Positions 17,305 through 25,608 of a DNA stretch of 64,000 nucleotides are shown here, piece by piece. Source of the stretch: Methanoculleus sp. UBA303 (GTDB lineage: Archaea > Halobacteriota > Methanomicrobia > Methanomicrobiales > Methanoculleaceae); the NCBI GenBank assembly GCA_002501655.1, contig DANY01000032.1:1-64000 (forward strand), in the 5' to 3' direction. The first letter of the stretch is position 1. Each line of letters starts with the position of its first letter. The translations under genes were made by a program, and so were the position numbers. The notes beneath the pieces are model-generated. The model made no database searches. It saw only the letters and a program-made list of their open reading frames with translations, and was not told where the DNA came from.

Positions 17305-17721
17305 ATGAAACCCGAAAATGAACAGTTAATCAACGACTTCCTAACCCATGCAGACGACCTCGGCGACGAGATCACGGAAGACGTGAGGGAGATGCTCGGC
17401 GTCGTGCCGTTCATCTTCACCCTGCTCCGCGACCGGCCCGATATCTTCGCGCTCTCCGCCATCGCCGACTACCGGATCTCCCGCCCGGGCTCCCTCGACG
17501 CGAAGACCGCCGAACTCATCGCCATTGCTGCCGCTGCGGGCGCGGGGGCGGACAACTGCCTGAAAGTGCACATGGGGGCTGCCCTGAAGGAAGGCGCATC
17601 CCGCGATGAGATCCTCGACGCTCTCCTGATCGCCGCGATGATCGGGAAGACCAAAGTCCTTGCATCCTCCCTCCGCCAACTCCGGGATGTCTGCGGTGAG
17701 GGGCAGGCATCGAAGAAGTAG
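17305..17721 (+). CDS. Carboxymuconolactone decarboxylase/AhpD-like protein
   Basis: A 138-aa all-helical protein of the CMD/AhpD superfamily (ELIAIAAAAGAGADNCLKVHMGAALKEG core, about 73-100, written here only to locate it). AhpD-type peroxidase partners use a CxxCxxxH motif; here the second Cys and the His are present (NCLKVH) but the first Cys is replaced (GADNC). A disulfide-based peroxidase-reductase activity is therefore doubtful. There are no functional neighbours. Confidence 0.8.
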   Translation: MKPENEQLINDFLTHADDLGDEITEDVREMLGVVPFIFTLLRDRPDIFALSAIADYRISRPGSLDAKTAELIAIAAAAGAGADNCLKVHMGAALKEGASRDEILDALLIAAMIGKTKVLASSLRQLRDVCGEGQASKK

Positions 17722-17839
17722 GCCGCCTGCGCTGAAGCCCGGGGAGGTCCGGGTCCGGCCCGAAGGAAGGCGTACCCGTCGTCGCTCAGTCTTCGGGCAT
17801 GCATGCTTTATGTGGTAATTTGCCCAAAACTCCCATATA

Positions 17840-18430
17840 ATGAGCCAGACAAAGGCGGCACTCCGTCAGCAGGCAAAGGAGGCCCGATCCCTTCTCTCAC
17901 CTTCACAGATCGCCGAGCATAGCAAGATCATCAGCCAAAGACTCCTCAACCTCCTCAACGGGTTTGAGACCGTCATGGTCTACGCCTCAAAAGCCCTGGA
18001 GGTCGAGACAAAAGACCTGATTGTAGACCTGAACCTGCGGGGTGTGCGGGTCATCGTGCCCATCATCGAACGGGAGACCTGCAGCCTCCGCCTCTCCTAC
18101 CTGCCGGACCCCGCGATCCTCCTTCCGAGCACGTTCAACGTGCCCGAACCGGTCGGGCACGAACTTCCGGCCCGGCCCGAAGAGGTCCAGGCGGTCATCA
18201 TACCGATGCTCGCCTTCGATGCCGAAGGAAATCGGCTCGGTTACGGTGCCGGGTACTACGACCGCTTTCTCTGCCGGTATCCCCACCCGCAGAAGATCGG
18301 CATCGCGTTCTCCTGCCAGCAGGCACAGAGCATTCCTGTCGACGAAAACGATGTGAAGATGGATTACATCGTTACAGAAAAGGAGATCATCCGGTACAAC
18401 AGGAGGGACGACGCAGAAAAGTATAAATAA
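17840..18430 (+). CDS. 5-formyltetrahydrofolate cyclo-ligase family protein
   Basis: A 196-aa protein with the family signature RLGYGAGYYDRF (about residues 132-143) and the N-terminal KxxLRxxxKxxR pattern. Bacterial and eukaryotic members convert 5-formyl-THF to methenyl-THF using ATP. In a methanogen using tetrahydromethanopterin the substrate may differ. A TTTATG element about 28 bp before the ATG suggests a leaderless mRNA. Its last codons (AAG TAT AAA TAA) double as the TATA box of cdc48. Confidence 0.88.
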   Translation: MSQTKAALRQQAKEARSLLSPSQIAEHSKIISQRLLNLLNGFETVMVYASKALEVETKDLIVDLNLRGVRVIVPIIERETCSLRLSYLPDPAILLPSTFNVPEPVGHELPARPEEVQAVIIPMLAFDAEGNRLGYGAGYYDRFLCRYPHPQKIGIAFSCQQAQSIPVDENDVKMDYIVTEKEIIRYNRRDDAEKYK

Positions 18431-18453
18431 AAAGTCGCACTTACCTATGGTAA
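18422..18453 (+). promoter_or_regulatory. cdc48 TATA box and TTACC/GGTAA dyad
   Basis: TATAAATAA (18422-18430) overlaps the end of the upstream gene. About 11 bp downstream, TTACC-TAT-GGTAA (18441-18453) is a perfect 5-3-5 inverted repeat where the transcription start should fall, a typical place for an archaeal repressor site. A very similar geometry occurs before the ArsR-type regulator gene. The ribosome site GGAGGAGA follows. Confidence 0.5.
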
Positions 18454-18477
18454 ACCCTACAGGAGGAGATTGTTCAC

Positions 18478-20901
18478 ATGGCTAACACCGAATCTGTTGA
18501 GGTGACCATCAAAGAGGCGGCCCACGAGGACGCCGGCCGGGGAATCGCCAGACTGAGCATCGACACCATGAAGGCGCTCGGCCTCGTCAGCGGCGACGTC
18601 ATCGAGATCGAGGGGCGTCAGAAGGCGGCGACGCTCATATGGCCGGGATTCCCGCAGGACACCGGCAAGGCGGTCCTGCGCATCGACGGCAGCACCCGGA
18701 GCAACGTCGGAGCCGGGATCGACGACAACGTCCGGATACACAAGACCGAGGCTGGATACGCCAAGAAGGTGACCATCCAGCCGACCCAGCCCATCCGCCT
18801 TGTGGGCGGCGAGCAGTACCTGGGAAGGATCCTCCGCGGCCGGCCGGTCACCGAAGGGCAGCACGTCCGGGTCAGCATCCTCGGGAACCCGCTCACGTTC
18901 GTCATCGCCAGAGTGGCCCCGAAAGGCATCGCCATCGTCACCGACAGCACCGAGATCGAGCTGAAAGAGACCCCGTATGAGCCCGAGGAAGGGCGGCGCG
19001 AGACTGCGGCCGACGTCCACTACGAGGACATCGGTGGCCTGGACCGCGAGTTGCAACTCGTCCGGGAGATGATCGAACTCCCGCTTCGGCACCCCGAACT
19101 CTTCGAACGCCTCGGCGTCGAGCCCCCGAAAGGCGTCCTGCTCTACGGCCCGCCCGGAACGGGGAAGACACTGATAGCAAAAGCGGTGGCAAATGAGGTG
19201 GACGCACACTTCATCACGCTCTCGGGCCCCGAGATCATGAGCAAGTACTACGGAGAGTCCGAAGAGCGTCTCCGTGAGGTCTTTGAGGAAGCGCAGGAGA
19301 ACGCACCCTCGATCGTCTTCATCGACGAGATAGACTCGATCGCACCCAAACGTGAGGAAGTTAAGGGTGAGGTCGAACGCCGAATCGTTGCCCAGCTCCT
19401 GGCCCTGATGGACGGCTTGAAGACCCGGGGTCAGGTGGTGGTGATCGCCGCAACGAACCTCCCGGATATGATCGATCCTGCCCTCCGGCGCGGTGGCAGG
19501 TTTGACCGTGAGATCGAGATCGGCATCCCGGACACCAAGGGAAGACAGCAGATCTTCCAGATCCACACGCGGGGCATGCCGCTTGCCGAGGACGTGAACC
19601 TCGACGACTACGCCCGCTCCACCCACGGCTTTGTCGGCGCCGATATCGCGCTGCTTGCAAAGGAGGCGGCGATGCACGCGCTTCGCCGGATCATACCCCA
19701 GATCAAGATCGAGGAGGAGATCCCCACCGAGATCATCGACCAGCTCCGCGTGACGAACGAGGACTTCATCGAAGCGCATAAGCACGTTGAGCCGAGCGCG
19801 ATGCGTGAGGTGCTCGTAGAGATCCCCGATGTCAAATGGGAGGACGTCGGTGGACTCGACGACGTCAAGGCCGAGCTTGCGGAGGCCGTTGAGTGGCCGC
19901 TCAAATATCCGGAGATATTCGCCTCCCTGGACACCGAACCTCCCCGCGGGATCCTGCTCTTCGGGCCACCCGGAACGGGTAAGACACTCCTTGCAAAGGC
20001 GGTCGCAAACGAGAGCGAAAGCAATTTCATATCCGTAAAGGGTCCTGAACTGCTCTCGAAATGGGTCGGAGAGTCAGAGCGGGGCGTTCGCCAGGTATTT
20101 CGGAAAGCGAGGCAAGCAGCACCGTCGATTATCTTTTTCGACGAGATTGACGCACTTATGCCCAAACGGGGATCTTATATAGGATCATCGCACGTAACTG
20201 AAAGTGTGGTAAGCCAGATCCTGACAGAGCTCGACGGCCTCGAGGAACTGAACAATGTCGTGGTTCTCGGCGCTACCAACCGCCCGGACATGTTGGACGA
20301 GGCGCTGCTTCGCCCTGGCAGATTGGACCGGATGATATACGTCCCGCCGCCCGACCGGGAAGGCAGAAAGAAGATCTTCGAAGTGTATCTCAAGAACCGG
20401 GAGATCCTCGCAAACGACGTAAACATCGAGGAACTGGTCGACAGAACCGAGGGTTATGTCGGAGCCGATATCGAGGCGCTGGTCCGTGAAGCAAAGATCT
20501 CCGCCATGCGCGAGTTCATCGCTGCCATGGGAGGGAAGACTGAGGAAGAACGGCGCCAGGCGATCGGCAACGTGAGGATCACGAAGAAACACTTCGAGGA
20601 TGCCCTCTCCCGCGTGAGAGGCACGTTGGATATCGACCGGCTGGAGGAGAGCGAACGTCACTCCTGGCAGATCCTCTATAACCAGGAGCAGCGATCGACG
20701 CTCGAGGATGCCATCTCGACGATCAACCGTGCCAGAACGCAGAAGGGCGAGAAGACCGAGCAGGAAGTCAAGGATCTGACGCAGGCCCTGAAAGATGCGG
20801 TCTACCAGAGAAAGAAAGACTTCGGCGAGATCAAACGTCTCACAAAGGAGTTGAAGATCAGGATAGAACGCCCGCTGCCAAAGGCCGGCATGGCGTTCTG
20901 A
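18478..20901 (+). CDS. CDC48/VCP-family AAA+ ATPase (VAT-like)
   Basis: An 807-aa two-ring unfoldase that threads substrates for the proteasome. The CDC48 N-domain (about 1-180) is followed by two AAA modules. Walker A motifs (GPPGTGKT) are near residues 222 and 498, and Walker B motifs are [12 protein letters not shown] and [12 protein letters not shown]. Both SRH arginine regions (ATNxPDMxDxALxRxGRFDRE/LDRM) are present. A C-terminal coiled coil extends past residue 700. The start is supported by GGAGGAGA. An hsp20 gene follows 83 bp later, a pairing known in archaeal heat-shock operons. Confidence 0.97.
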   Translation: MANTESVEVTIKEAAHEDAGRGIARLSIDTMKALGLVSGDVIEIEGRQKAATLIWPGFPQDTGKAVLRIDGSTRSNVGAGIDDNVRIHKTEAGYAKKVTIQPTQPIRLVGGEQYLGRILRGRPVTEGQHVRVSILGNPLTFVIARVAPKGIAIVTDSTEIELKETPYEPEEGRRETAADVHYEDIGGLDRELQLVREMIELPLRHPELFERLGVEPPKGVLLYGPPGTGKTLIAKAVANEVDAHFITLSGPEIMSKYYGESEERLREVFEEAQENAPSIVFIDEIDSIAPKREEVKGEVERRIVAQLLALMDGLKTRGQVVVIAATNLPDMIDPALRRGGRFDREIEIGIPDTKGRQQIFQIHTRGMPLAEDVNLDDYARSTHGFVGADIALLAKEAAMHALRRIIPQIKIEEEIPTEIIDQLRVTNEDFIEAHKHVEPSAMREVLVEIPDVKWEDVGGLDDVKAELAEAVEWPLKYPEIFASLDTEPPRGILLFGPPGTGKTLLAKAVANESESNFISVKGPELLSKWVGESERGVRQVFRKARQAAPSIIFFDEIDALMPKRGSYIGSSHVTESVVSQILTELDGLEELNNVVVLGATNRPDMLDEALLRPGRLDRMIYVPPPDREGRKKIFEVYLKNREILANDVNIEELVDRTEGYVGADIEALVREAKISAMREFIAAMGGKTEEERRQAIGNVRITKKHFEDALSRVRGTLDIDRLEESERHSWQILYNQEQRSTLEDAISTINRARTQKGEKTEQEVKDLTQALKDAVYQRKKDFGEIKRLTKELKIRIERPLPKAGMAF

Positions 20902-20938
20902 CGGGGGCGCCCCACCCAGGGGGTGCGCTCCCATCCCC

Positions 20939-20960
20939 GGGGAAGTTATACGACTTCCCC
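20939..20960. promoter_or_regulatory. Perfect 8-bp inverted repeat between cdc48 and hsp20
   Basis: GGGGAAGT and ACTTCCCC flank a TATACG loop. It could be the cdc48 terminator hairpin or an operator covering a TATA box (TTATAC) of hsp20, whose ATG is about 28 bp downstream. I cannot decide between these from sequence alone. Confidence 0.45.
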
Positions 20961-20987
20961 TCATCAGGATAAACAGAAACAACCGTG

Positions 20988-21437
20988 ATGCACATGAGTG
21001 ACAGCCCAGCAGACATCTTCCAGCAACTCAATGAACTGATGAAACGCCTCATGGAGCAGGGGCTCAAAGAGCAGGGAGACCAGAACAGGCCGTTTGCCTA
21101 CGGATTCAAGATCGTCCTCCATGACGCCGGCACAACAGAGACTCCGGCAGAGGAAGCGGATCCCGTAGCAGAACCCTCTTCCGAGGGGACCATCGAGCCG
21201 ATAGCAGAGATGTACACGACCGATGATGACGTGACGGTGGCAATTGATCTCCCGGGTGTCGAGAAGGAGAATATTCACCTGTCACTCATCAACGGCACGC
21301 TGACGATCATCGCCGGCGGTAACCAGCTGACTTCGGTTGAGATACCGACCGTGGATGCCGACTCCATGCAGTCGAACTACAAGCACGGCGTCCTGGAGGT
21401 CAAATTCTCCCGCGGCAAATCGATCAGGATAGAATGA
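20988..21437 (+). CDS. Hsp20/alpha-crystallin family small heat-shock protein
   Basis: A 149-aa small heat-shock protein. The alpha-crystallin core lies at about residues 65-145, with VAIDLPGVEKENIHLSL, the TLTI strand and the YKHGVLEV ending (A-x-x-x-n-GVL-type motif). The N-terminal 60 residues are acidic and low in order. ATG 20988 and ATG 20994 are both possible starts, as no clear ribosome site is present. It should hold unfolding proteins, probably together with the CDC48 encoded just upstream. Confidence 0.88.
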   Translation: MHMSDSPADIFQQLNELMKRLMEQGLKEQGDQNRPFAYGFKIVLHDAGTTETPAEEADPVAEPSSEGTIEPIAEMYTTDDDVTVAIDLPGVEKENIHLSLINGTLTIIAGGNQLTSVEIPTVDADSMQSNYKHGVLEVKFSRGKSIRIE

Positions 21438-21822
21438 ACGGCTAACATTCGGCAGGCCACAGTACTTTTACCGGCGGTATCCGGCAGATGTACCAATGCG
21501 CCGGGGAGCGCAAGAGGGTATGCCCGCAACCCATACCCCTCCTCCCGACCGCATCCGGACAACCCCTCCTGGAGCGGGCGCGCGAACGCCGTCGGGCCCA
21601 CCAGGCGCGAATTCCCGAGAAGATACTCCCGGCGATGCCTCAATCATCGATGGATCCCGCTAAAACAGCAGAAGCGGCAAATGGCATTACAATAACCTCG
21701 ACATTACCGTCGGGCACATATGCCGTGAAGGATCGGCTCACAGCGAAGAAGGACGATCCCGAAAATTGGTTGCCGTAGCCAACCCTTTTTCTAGGCAACA
21801 ACACCTACATATACAGTAATAC
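21438..21822. other. Intergenic region upstream of FBPase, no firm gene
   Basis: Roughly 385 bp. An open frame at 21488-21778 (96 codons, with an internal ATG giving a 43-residue tail ending DPENWLP) is possible, but it has no ribosome site and unlike composition in its two halves. I do not call it. The right part is AT-rich and includes the FBPase promoter. Confidence 0.4.
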
Positions 21823-21860
21823 CTATCTAGTAGTCGTAAGGGCTACGCCCGTCTAGGTAG
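21823..21860 (+). promoter_or_regulatory. Imperfect stem-loop upstream of FBPase
   Basis: CTATCTAG and CTAGGTAG form an inverted repeat (7 of 8 pairs) enclosing a smaller GGGC-TAC-GCCC hairpin, 14 bp before the FBPase ATG. A TATA-like CATATACAG lies just upstream, so the stem could be in the 5' leader and affect translation, or it may be an operator. Confidence 0.35.
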
Positions 21861-21873
21861 TGGTGATTGAATA

Positions 21874-22971
21874 ATGGTTAAGACCACCGTGTCCGTGATT
21901 AAAGCAGATGTAGGCAGTTTTCCGGGGCACTCCCGCACCCACCCGAAGCTTCTTGAGGTGGCCGCACAGAGGCTCAAGGAAGCAGAAGGCAGCATCATCA
22001 TCGACTCGTATGTCACCCACTGCGGTGATGATCTCGAGCTGATTATGACGCACACCAAAGGCGAGGACAATGAAGAGATCCACAAACTGGCGTGGGACGT
22101 CTTCATGGAATGCGCCGGGATCGCCAAAGAGATGAAGCTCTACGGTGCCGGCCAGGACCTGCTCGGAGATGCGTTCAGCGGCAACGTCAAGGGGATGGGG
22201 CCCGGTGTTGCTGAGATGGAGTTTGATGAGCGGGGTTCAGACCCGGTTCTGGTCTTCATGGCCGATAAGACCGAGCCCGGGGCGTGGAACTACTTCCTGT
22301 ACAGGATCTTCGCTGACCCCTTCAGCACGTCCGGCCTCGTCATCGACCCCTCGATGCACGATGGGTTCACCTTCGAGGTCCACGACGTTATAAAGAAGCG
22401 GAGAATTCTCTTCAACACACCCGAAGAGTCCTACAGCCTCCTTGCCTATATCGGAGCACCGAGCCGCTATGTGATCAAGTACATCTGGAAGAGGAACGGC
22501 GAAATTGCAGCATCCACAAGCACCCAGCGGCTGAACCTGATGGCCGGCCGCTACGTCGGCAAGGATGACCCGGTCATGGTCATCAGGGCGCAGAGCGGGT
22601 TCCCGTCGGTCGGCGAAGTCATCGACCCCTTCAGGACGCCCATCCTCGTGGCAGGCTGGATGCGTGGCTCGCATCACGGGCCGTTCATGCCGGTGGGAGT
22701 CTGTGACGCAAACTGCACCGCGTTTGACGGACCGCCCCGGGTCGTCTGTCTCGGGTTCCAGGTCAGCAACGGAAAGTTGATCGGGCCTGCGGACATGTTC
22801 GACGACCCGGCGTTCAACCGTGTCCGCGACCGGTGCTGCGAGCTCTCGGATGTTCTCCGGGCCCACGGGCCGTTTGAACCGCACCGCCTCTCGCTTGAGG
22901 AGATGGAGTATACCACCCTCCCGGGCGTCGAGAAGCAGTTCAAGGACCGCTGGGAAGATCTTCCCGAATAA
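21874..22971 (+). CDS. fbp: Class V fructose-1,6-bisphosphate aldolase/phosphatase
   Basis: A 365-aa bifunctional archaeal gluconeogenic enzyme that condenses triose phosphates and dephosphorylates the product. The N-terminal TVSVIKADVGSFPGH segment supplies the first Mg ligands, and YVTHCGDDLELIMTH, GAGQDLLGDAFSGNVKGMGPG and FMADKTEPGAWN follow. The length matches the family (about 365-380). In methanogens this enzyme makes gluconeogenesis unidirectional. A T6 run (22977-22982) just after the stop is a likely terminator. Confidence 0.97.
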   Translation: MVKTTVSVIKADVGSFPGHSRTHPKLLEVAAQRLKEAEGSIIIDSYVTHCGDDLELIMTHTKGEDNEEIHKLAWDVFMECAGIAKEMKLYGAGQDLLGDAFSGNVKGMGPGVAEMEFDERGSDPVLVFMADKTEPGAWNYFLYRIFADPFSTSGLVIDPSMHDGFTFEVHDVIKKRRILFNTPEESYSLLAYIGAPSRYVIKYIWKRNGEIAASTSTQRLNLMAGRYVGKDDPVMVIRAQSGFPSVGEVIDPFRTPILVAGWMRGSHHGPFMPVGVCDANCTAFDGPPRVVCLGFQVSNGKLIGPADMFDDPAFNRVRDRCCELSDVLRAHGPFEPHRLSLEEMEYTTLPGVEKQFKDRWEDLPE

Positions 22972-22976
22972 CTCCC

Positions 22977-22982
22977 TTTTTT
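22977..22982 (+). terminator. T-run terminator after fbp
   Basis: Six consecutive T residues 6 bp after the fbp stop, in the oligo-T form common for archaeal termination. Confidence 0.4.
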
Positions 22983-23076
22983 CCTGATTGGCCAGCGGAC
23001 CGGTCCCGGCCATGAAACCGTACTTTCCATCAAAGGTCGCCAGCGGCACCTCCGGTGCCACGGTTCACAAAGGTCG

Positions 23077-24261
23077 TCAGTGAACTACCCCCGCTTGCGC
23101 AGGTGGCTTCCCGGCTATCATCCCCCTCCCCACCGGGAGCGGGTCCACAGGCTCTTCGGCGCGTCCCGCGCCTGCAAGTGCGAATTGTTTGATATTGGTC
23201 GCGGCGTTCAGGTCCCGGTCGTGTGTCGTCCCGCAGTCCGGGCACGTCCATTCCCGGTCCTTCAGCGTCAGATCGGCCTTCCGGTAGCCGCAGACCGAGC
23301 AGGTCTTCGAGGACGGTTCGAACACCCCGATCTTCAGCAGGGGTTTGCCGGCCTCCTGACACTTGTACGCCAACATCGAGAGGAACGTCCCCCAGCCGGC
23401 GTCGCTGATCGATCTCGCAAGAGAGTGGTTCTTCACCATGCCGTCCACGTTCAGGAACTCCACCGCTAACGCTTGGTTTTCGCGGACCAGTCGAGAAGAG
23501 AGCTGGTGCTGGAAGTCCCGCCGTTGATCGGCAATTTCCTGGTGACACCGGGCAACCTTGAGCCGGGCTTTGTTCCGGTTCTTCGACCCTTTCTGCTTGC
23601 GGGCGAGCCGCCTCTGCAAGACGGCCAACCGCTTCTGGGCGTTCCGGAGGTGTCGTGGGTTTGCCACTTTCTCCCCGGTCGAGAGAACAGCGTAGTGCGC
23701 AAGCCCCAGGTCGATCCCGACCGTCTGATCCGGGACCGGATCGACCGGCTTCGGCGGCTTCCGGCCATCCTCGACCACGATGCTGAGGAAGTACCGACCG
23801 GTCGAAGTTCGGATCACCGTCGCGGACTTCATCGTGCCCACGAAGGTGCGGTGGTACTTGACCTTGATCGAACCGATCTTCGGGAGCTTCACGGTACCCC
23901 GCTCGAAGTCCACGGTGTAGGATTGTGGGACCGTGAACGCCTGCTCGGGGGCATGCTTCGCCTTGAAGGTCGGTGCTTCGGCACGACCCTCGAAGAAGTT
24001 CGTGAACGCGCGGAAAAGGTGGTGGATCGATTGCTGCAGCGATTGGGCGTTGACCTCCTTGAGCCACGGCAACTCCTCTTTGAGCGCGGGGAGCTGCTTC
24101 ATGAGGTCGTACCTGGAGAGGCTGATGCCCCCGTCGTGATACGCCTGATTCTTGCGGGCAAGCGCCCAGTTGTACACAACCCGGCAGCACCCGAGGTGCT
24201 GGGCGATCAGGGTCTTCTGATCCTCGGTCGGATACAGCCGGTACCGGTACCTCCGCAGCAT
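23077..24261 (-). CDS. tnpB: TnpB, RNA-guided nuclease of the IS200/IS605 family
   Basis: A 394-aa TnpB. It has the N-terminal helix-turn-helix start (RYRLYPTEDQ), RuvC-I (VGIDLGL, Asp about 182), RuvC-II (LAVEFLNV, Glu about 267), a zinc ribbon (CSVCGYRKADL then CPDCG) and RuvC-III (HDRDLNAATNI, Asp about 348). All catalytic residues appear intact. The final codon and stop lie across the element's right end, so the stop TGA sits in the flanking DNA. TnpB uses a transposon-end RNA to cut DNA beside the target motif, favouring element retention. No helper TnpA is present here. Confidence 0.95.
   Translation of the reverse strand: MLRRYRYRLYPTEDQKTLIAQHLGCCRVVYNWALARKNQAYHDGGISLSRYDLMKQLPALKEELPWLKEVNAQSLQQSIHHLFRAFTNFFEGRAEAPTFKAKHAPEQAFTVPQSYTVDFERGTVKLPKIGSIKVKYHRTFVGTMKSATVIRTSTGRYFLSIVVEDGRKPPKPVDPVPDQTVGIDLGLAHYAVLSTGEKVANPRHLRNAQKRLAVLQRRLARKQKGSKNRNKARLKVARCHQEIADQRRDFQHQLSSRLVRENQALAVEFLNVDGMVKNHSLARSISDAGWGTFLSMLAYKCQEAGKPLLKIGVFEPSSKTCSVCGYRKADLTLKDREWTCPDCGTTHDRDLNAATNIKQFALAGAGRAEEPVDPLPVGRGMIAGKPPAQAGVVH
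23080..23170 (-). ncRNA. Predicted omega RNA (reRNA) scaffold at the tnpB right end
   Basis: TnpB guide RNAs come from the 3' end of tnpB and the right end. Here the minus strand shows ATGATAGCCGGGAAGCC (23121-23105), then a CCTGC-GCAA-GCGGG hairpin with a GNRA loop, then GGTAGTTCAC at the boundary. The guide would be the roughly 16-20 nt just outside, from 23079 downward. The same block recurs in the solo end at 49.6 kb. The 5' limit of the RNA is a guess. Confidence 0.5.
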
Positions 24262-24410
24262 ACGATAGAATCATGGTAGCTCCCCTCCGGCATGAAGGTG
24301 AGCCGTGCGGCCCGAAAGTGAAGAAGGGGCGCCGCTTTCACCTCCCCCCGTGCGGAGGGAGCCCTCTCGCTCATGCTCCGAGAGCCCCGCAGAGGTAGAA
24401 AACTTAATGC
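23080..24410 (-). mobile_element. TnpB-only IS605-group (IS1341-like) insertion element
   Basis: The element carries tnpB but no tnpA. Reading the minus strand, the sequence TTCAC immediately precedes position 24410 (flank 24415-24411), and the element ends with TTCAC at 23084-23080. IS605 elements have this geometry: a target tetra- or pentamer flanks the left end and a matching pentamer closes the right end. Subterminal hairpins are seen at the left end (CTCTCG/CGAGAG, about 24366-24386) and right end (CCTGC-GCAA-GCGGG). No target duplication is expected. The exact ends are inferred from this pattern. Confidence 0.6.
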
Positions 24411-24434
24411 GTGAATATAACCATATAGGAACAG

Positions 24435-24671
24435 ATGGTTAACGGCATTGTACTCCCCGTAAAGAAGGTTTTTTCACTCGTTGACTCAAAAATTGTTGTC
24501 GAGATCAAGGATGACGGCAGGAAACTCCAGGGCCGGCTCGTGGCAGTGGACGAACACCTGAATCTGCATATGGACGAGACCGCCGAGTATACCGGTGATC
24601 AGAGGGGCCGGGCCCTCGGGACCGTCGTCATACGAGGCAATAATATCCTGACCATTGCACCCCTGCTCTGA
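24435..24671 (+). CDS. Lsm/Sm-like RNA-binding protein
   Basis: A 78-aa protein with the Sm fold. Sm1 shows a beta strand pattern VEIKDDGRKLQGRLVAVDEHLNLHMD, whose LxGxLxxxDxxxNxxL pattern is diagnostic, and Sm2 reads GTVVIRGNNILTI (normally xxxIRGxxI). It should form heptamers that bind U-rich RNA. It is the first of two genes in a probable operon and its promoter lies right beside the left end of the TnpB element. Confidence 0.93.
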   Translation: MVNGIVLPVKKVFSLVDSKIVVEIKDDGRKLQGRLVAVDEHLNLHMDETAEYTGDQRGRALGTVVIRGNNILTIAPLL

Positions 24672-24676
24672 TAACC

Positions 24677-25018
24677 ATGCCTGACCAGGAGGAAGAAGCA
24701 CTCAAGGTTATCCAGTCCCACCGTCAGGGGGTTCTCCAGAGCGAGCTCTGGAAACTCCTGGAGATTGACAGCAGGAAGTGCTCAAGGATCGTGAAGCGGC
24801 TGCTGGATGCCGGGTTGATAGAACGCGTCGAGTTTCGAAGCGACGGCATCAAGACATATCTTTTGCGGGCGAAGAAGCGGGCGATCGACCCCTGCGTCAT
24901 CCTTGCAGGAGGGGAGATCCTCCCGTGCATCGGCTGCGACCAGGAATGCGTCCCGGAAGAGTGCGCGCTCCTCCTTGACTGGATGTACCAGCTTGCTCTT
25001 GAAGAGTATCAGGGATAG
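24677..25018 (+). CDS. Winged-helix regulator with C-terminal cysteine cluster
   Basis: A 113-aa protein 5 bp after the lsm gene. Residues 5-60 form a winged helix of MarR/B-block type (GVLQSELWKLLEIDSRKCSRIVKRLLDAGLI is the HTH region). The C-terminal part carries five cysteines in the order C-x10-CIGC-x3-C-x4-C, which could bind zinc or an Fe-S cluster. I recognise the HTH class but not a specific family. A redox or metal-responsive regulator is plausible but unproven. Confidence 0.75.
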   Translation: MPDQEEEALKVIQSHRQGVLQSELWKLLEIDSRKCSRIVKRLLDAGLIERVEFRSDGIKTYLLRAKKRAIDPCVILAGGEILPCIGCDQECVPEECALLLDWMYQLALEEYQG

Positions 25019-25040
25019 GGCAACTAGGGATAGGGCAACT
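25011..25040. repeat. Perfect 15-bp tandem duplication over a stop codon
   Basis: AGGGATAGGGCAACT occurs twice in direct succession (25011-25025 and 25026-25040). The first copy includes the stop codon of the winged-helix gene, so the duplication adds sequence only after the stop. Confidence 0.9.
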
Positions 25041-25185
25041 CTCCTTTTTGCCATGCAAGGCGGCTCCTGCTGAAGCAGCGAGCGGGCACCGCCTCTGCAA
25101 AGATTCAAGATTCAGCCCGAAACGCTGATTCCGCTGCAAAAAAGTGGGGGCAGGGCTGAACCCCGGTCCGGCCCAGGCCCGATCT

Positions 25186-25608
25186 TCAGGACTGGACTAT
25201 CTCATCCGGAGCGCTCTTCTTCAAGCAGACGGCATCGATGACGCCGTGCTGCACATTGTAGAAACTGTGCGGGACGTCTATCTCGCAGTCGAGATCGATG
25301 ATCGTCTCCTCGTCACCCCCGGTGCAGAGGGTCACGGACTCTTCCTGGAACGTGACATAGGGGGCACCTTGTGCCCGGGCATCCACCGCTGCAGTGATGT
25401 AGATGCAGTCGTCACCCTCGACCACCTCAAACTCAGACTCTTCGCCCCCATCCTCCCCGGACGGATCGAGGTAGGGTGCCTCCTCGGGTGATCCGCTGAT
25501 GATGGTGAACCCGATGATCTTCGGGTCGTGCAGGGGCATATCATTGAGGATCTTCTCCATCAGCCGCGCGATATTTCTAAACATTTCGTCGTATGGATTA
25601 TTCGCCAT
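25186..25608 (-). CDS. Hsp20-like (alpha-crystallin-related) protein, partner of the ArsR-type regulator
   Basis: A 140-aa acidic protein whose start overlaps the upstream regulator gene by 11 bp (ATG at 25608, MANNPYDEMF). The N-terminal helix and IIGFTIISG strand parallel the GFKIVLHDAG segment of the Hsp20 encoded at 20988. The C-terminal half is beta-rich with a YNVQHGVIDAV ending similar to the Hsp20 NGVLEV motif. It is a divergent small heat-shock protein or GvpH-like relative. Translational coupling ties it to the regulator. Confidence 0.7.
   Translation of the reverse strand: MANNPYDEMFRNIARLMEKILNDMPLHDPKIIGFTIISGSPEEAPYLDPSGEDGGEESEFEVVEGDDCIYITAAVDARAQGAPYVTFQEESVTLCTGGDEETIIDLDCEIDVPHSFYNVQHGVIDAVCLKKSAPDEIVQS

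Noticed and set aside
21488-21778. A 96-codon frame upstream of the FBPase gene
   Set aside because: There is no ribosome site and no recognisable domain, and a competing frame overlaps on the other strand; only the last 43 codons look coding-like.
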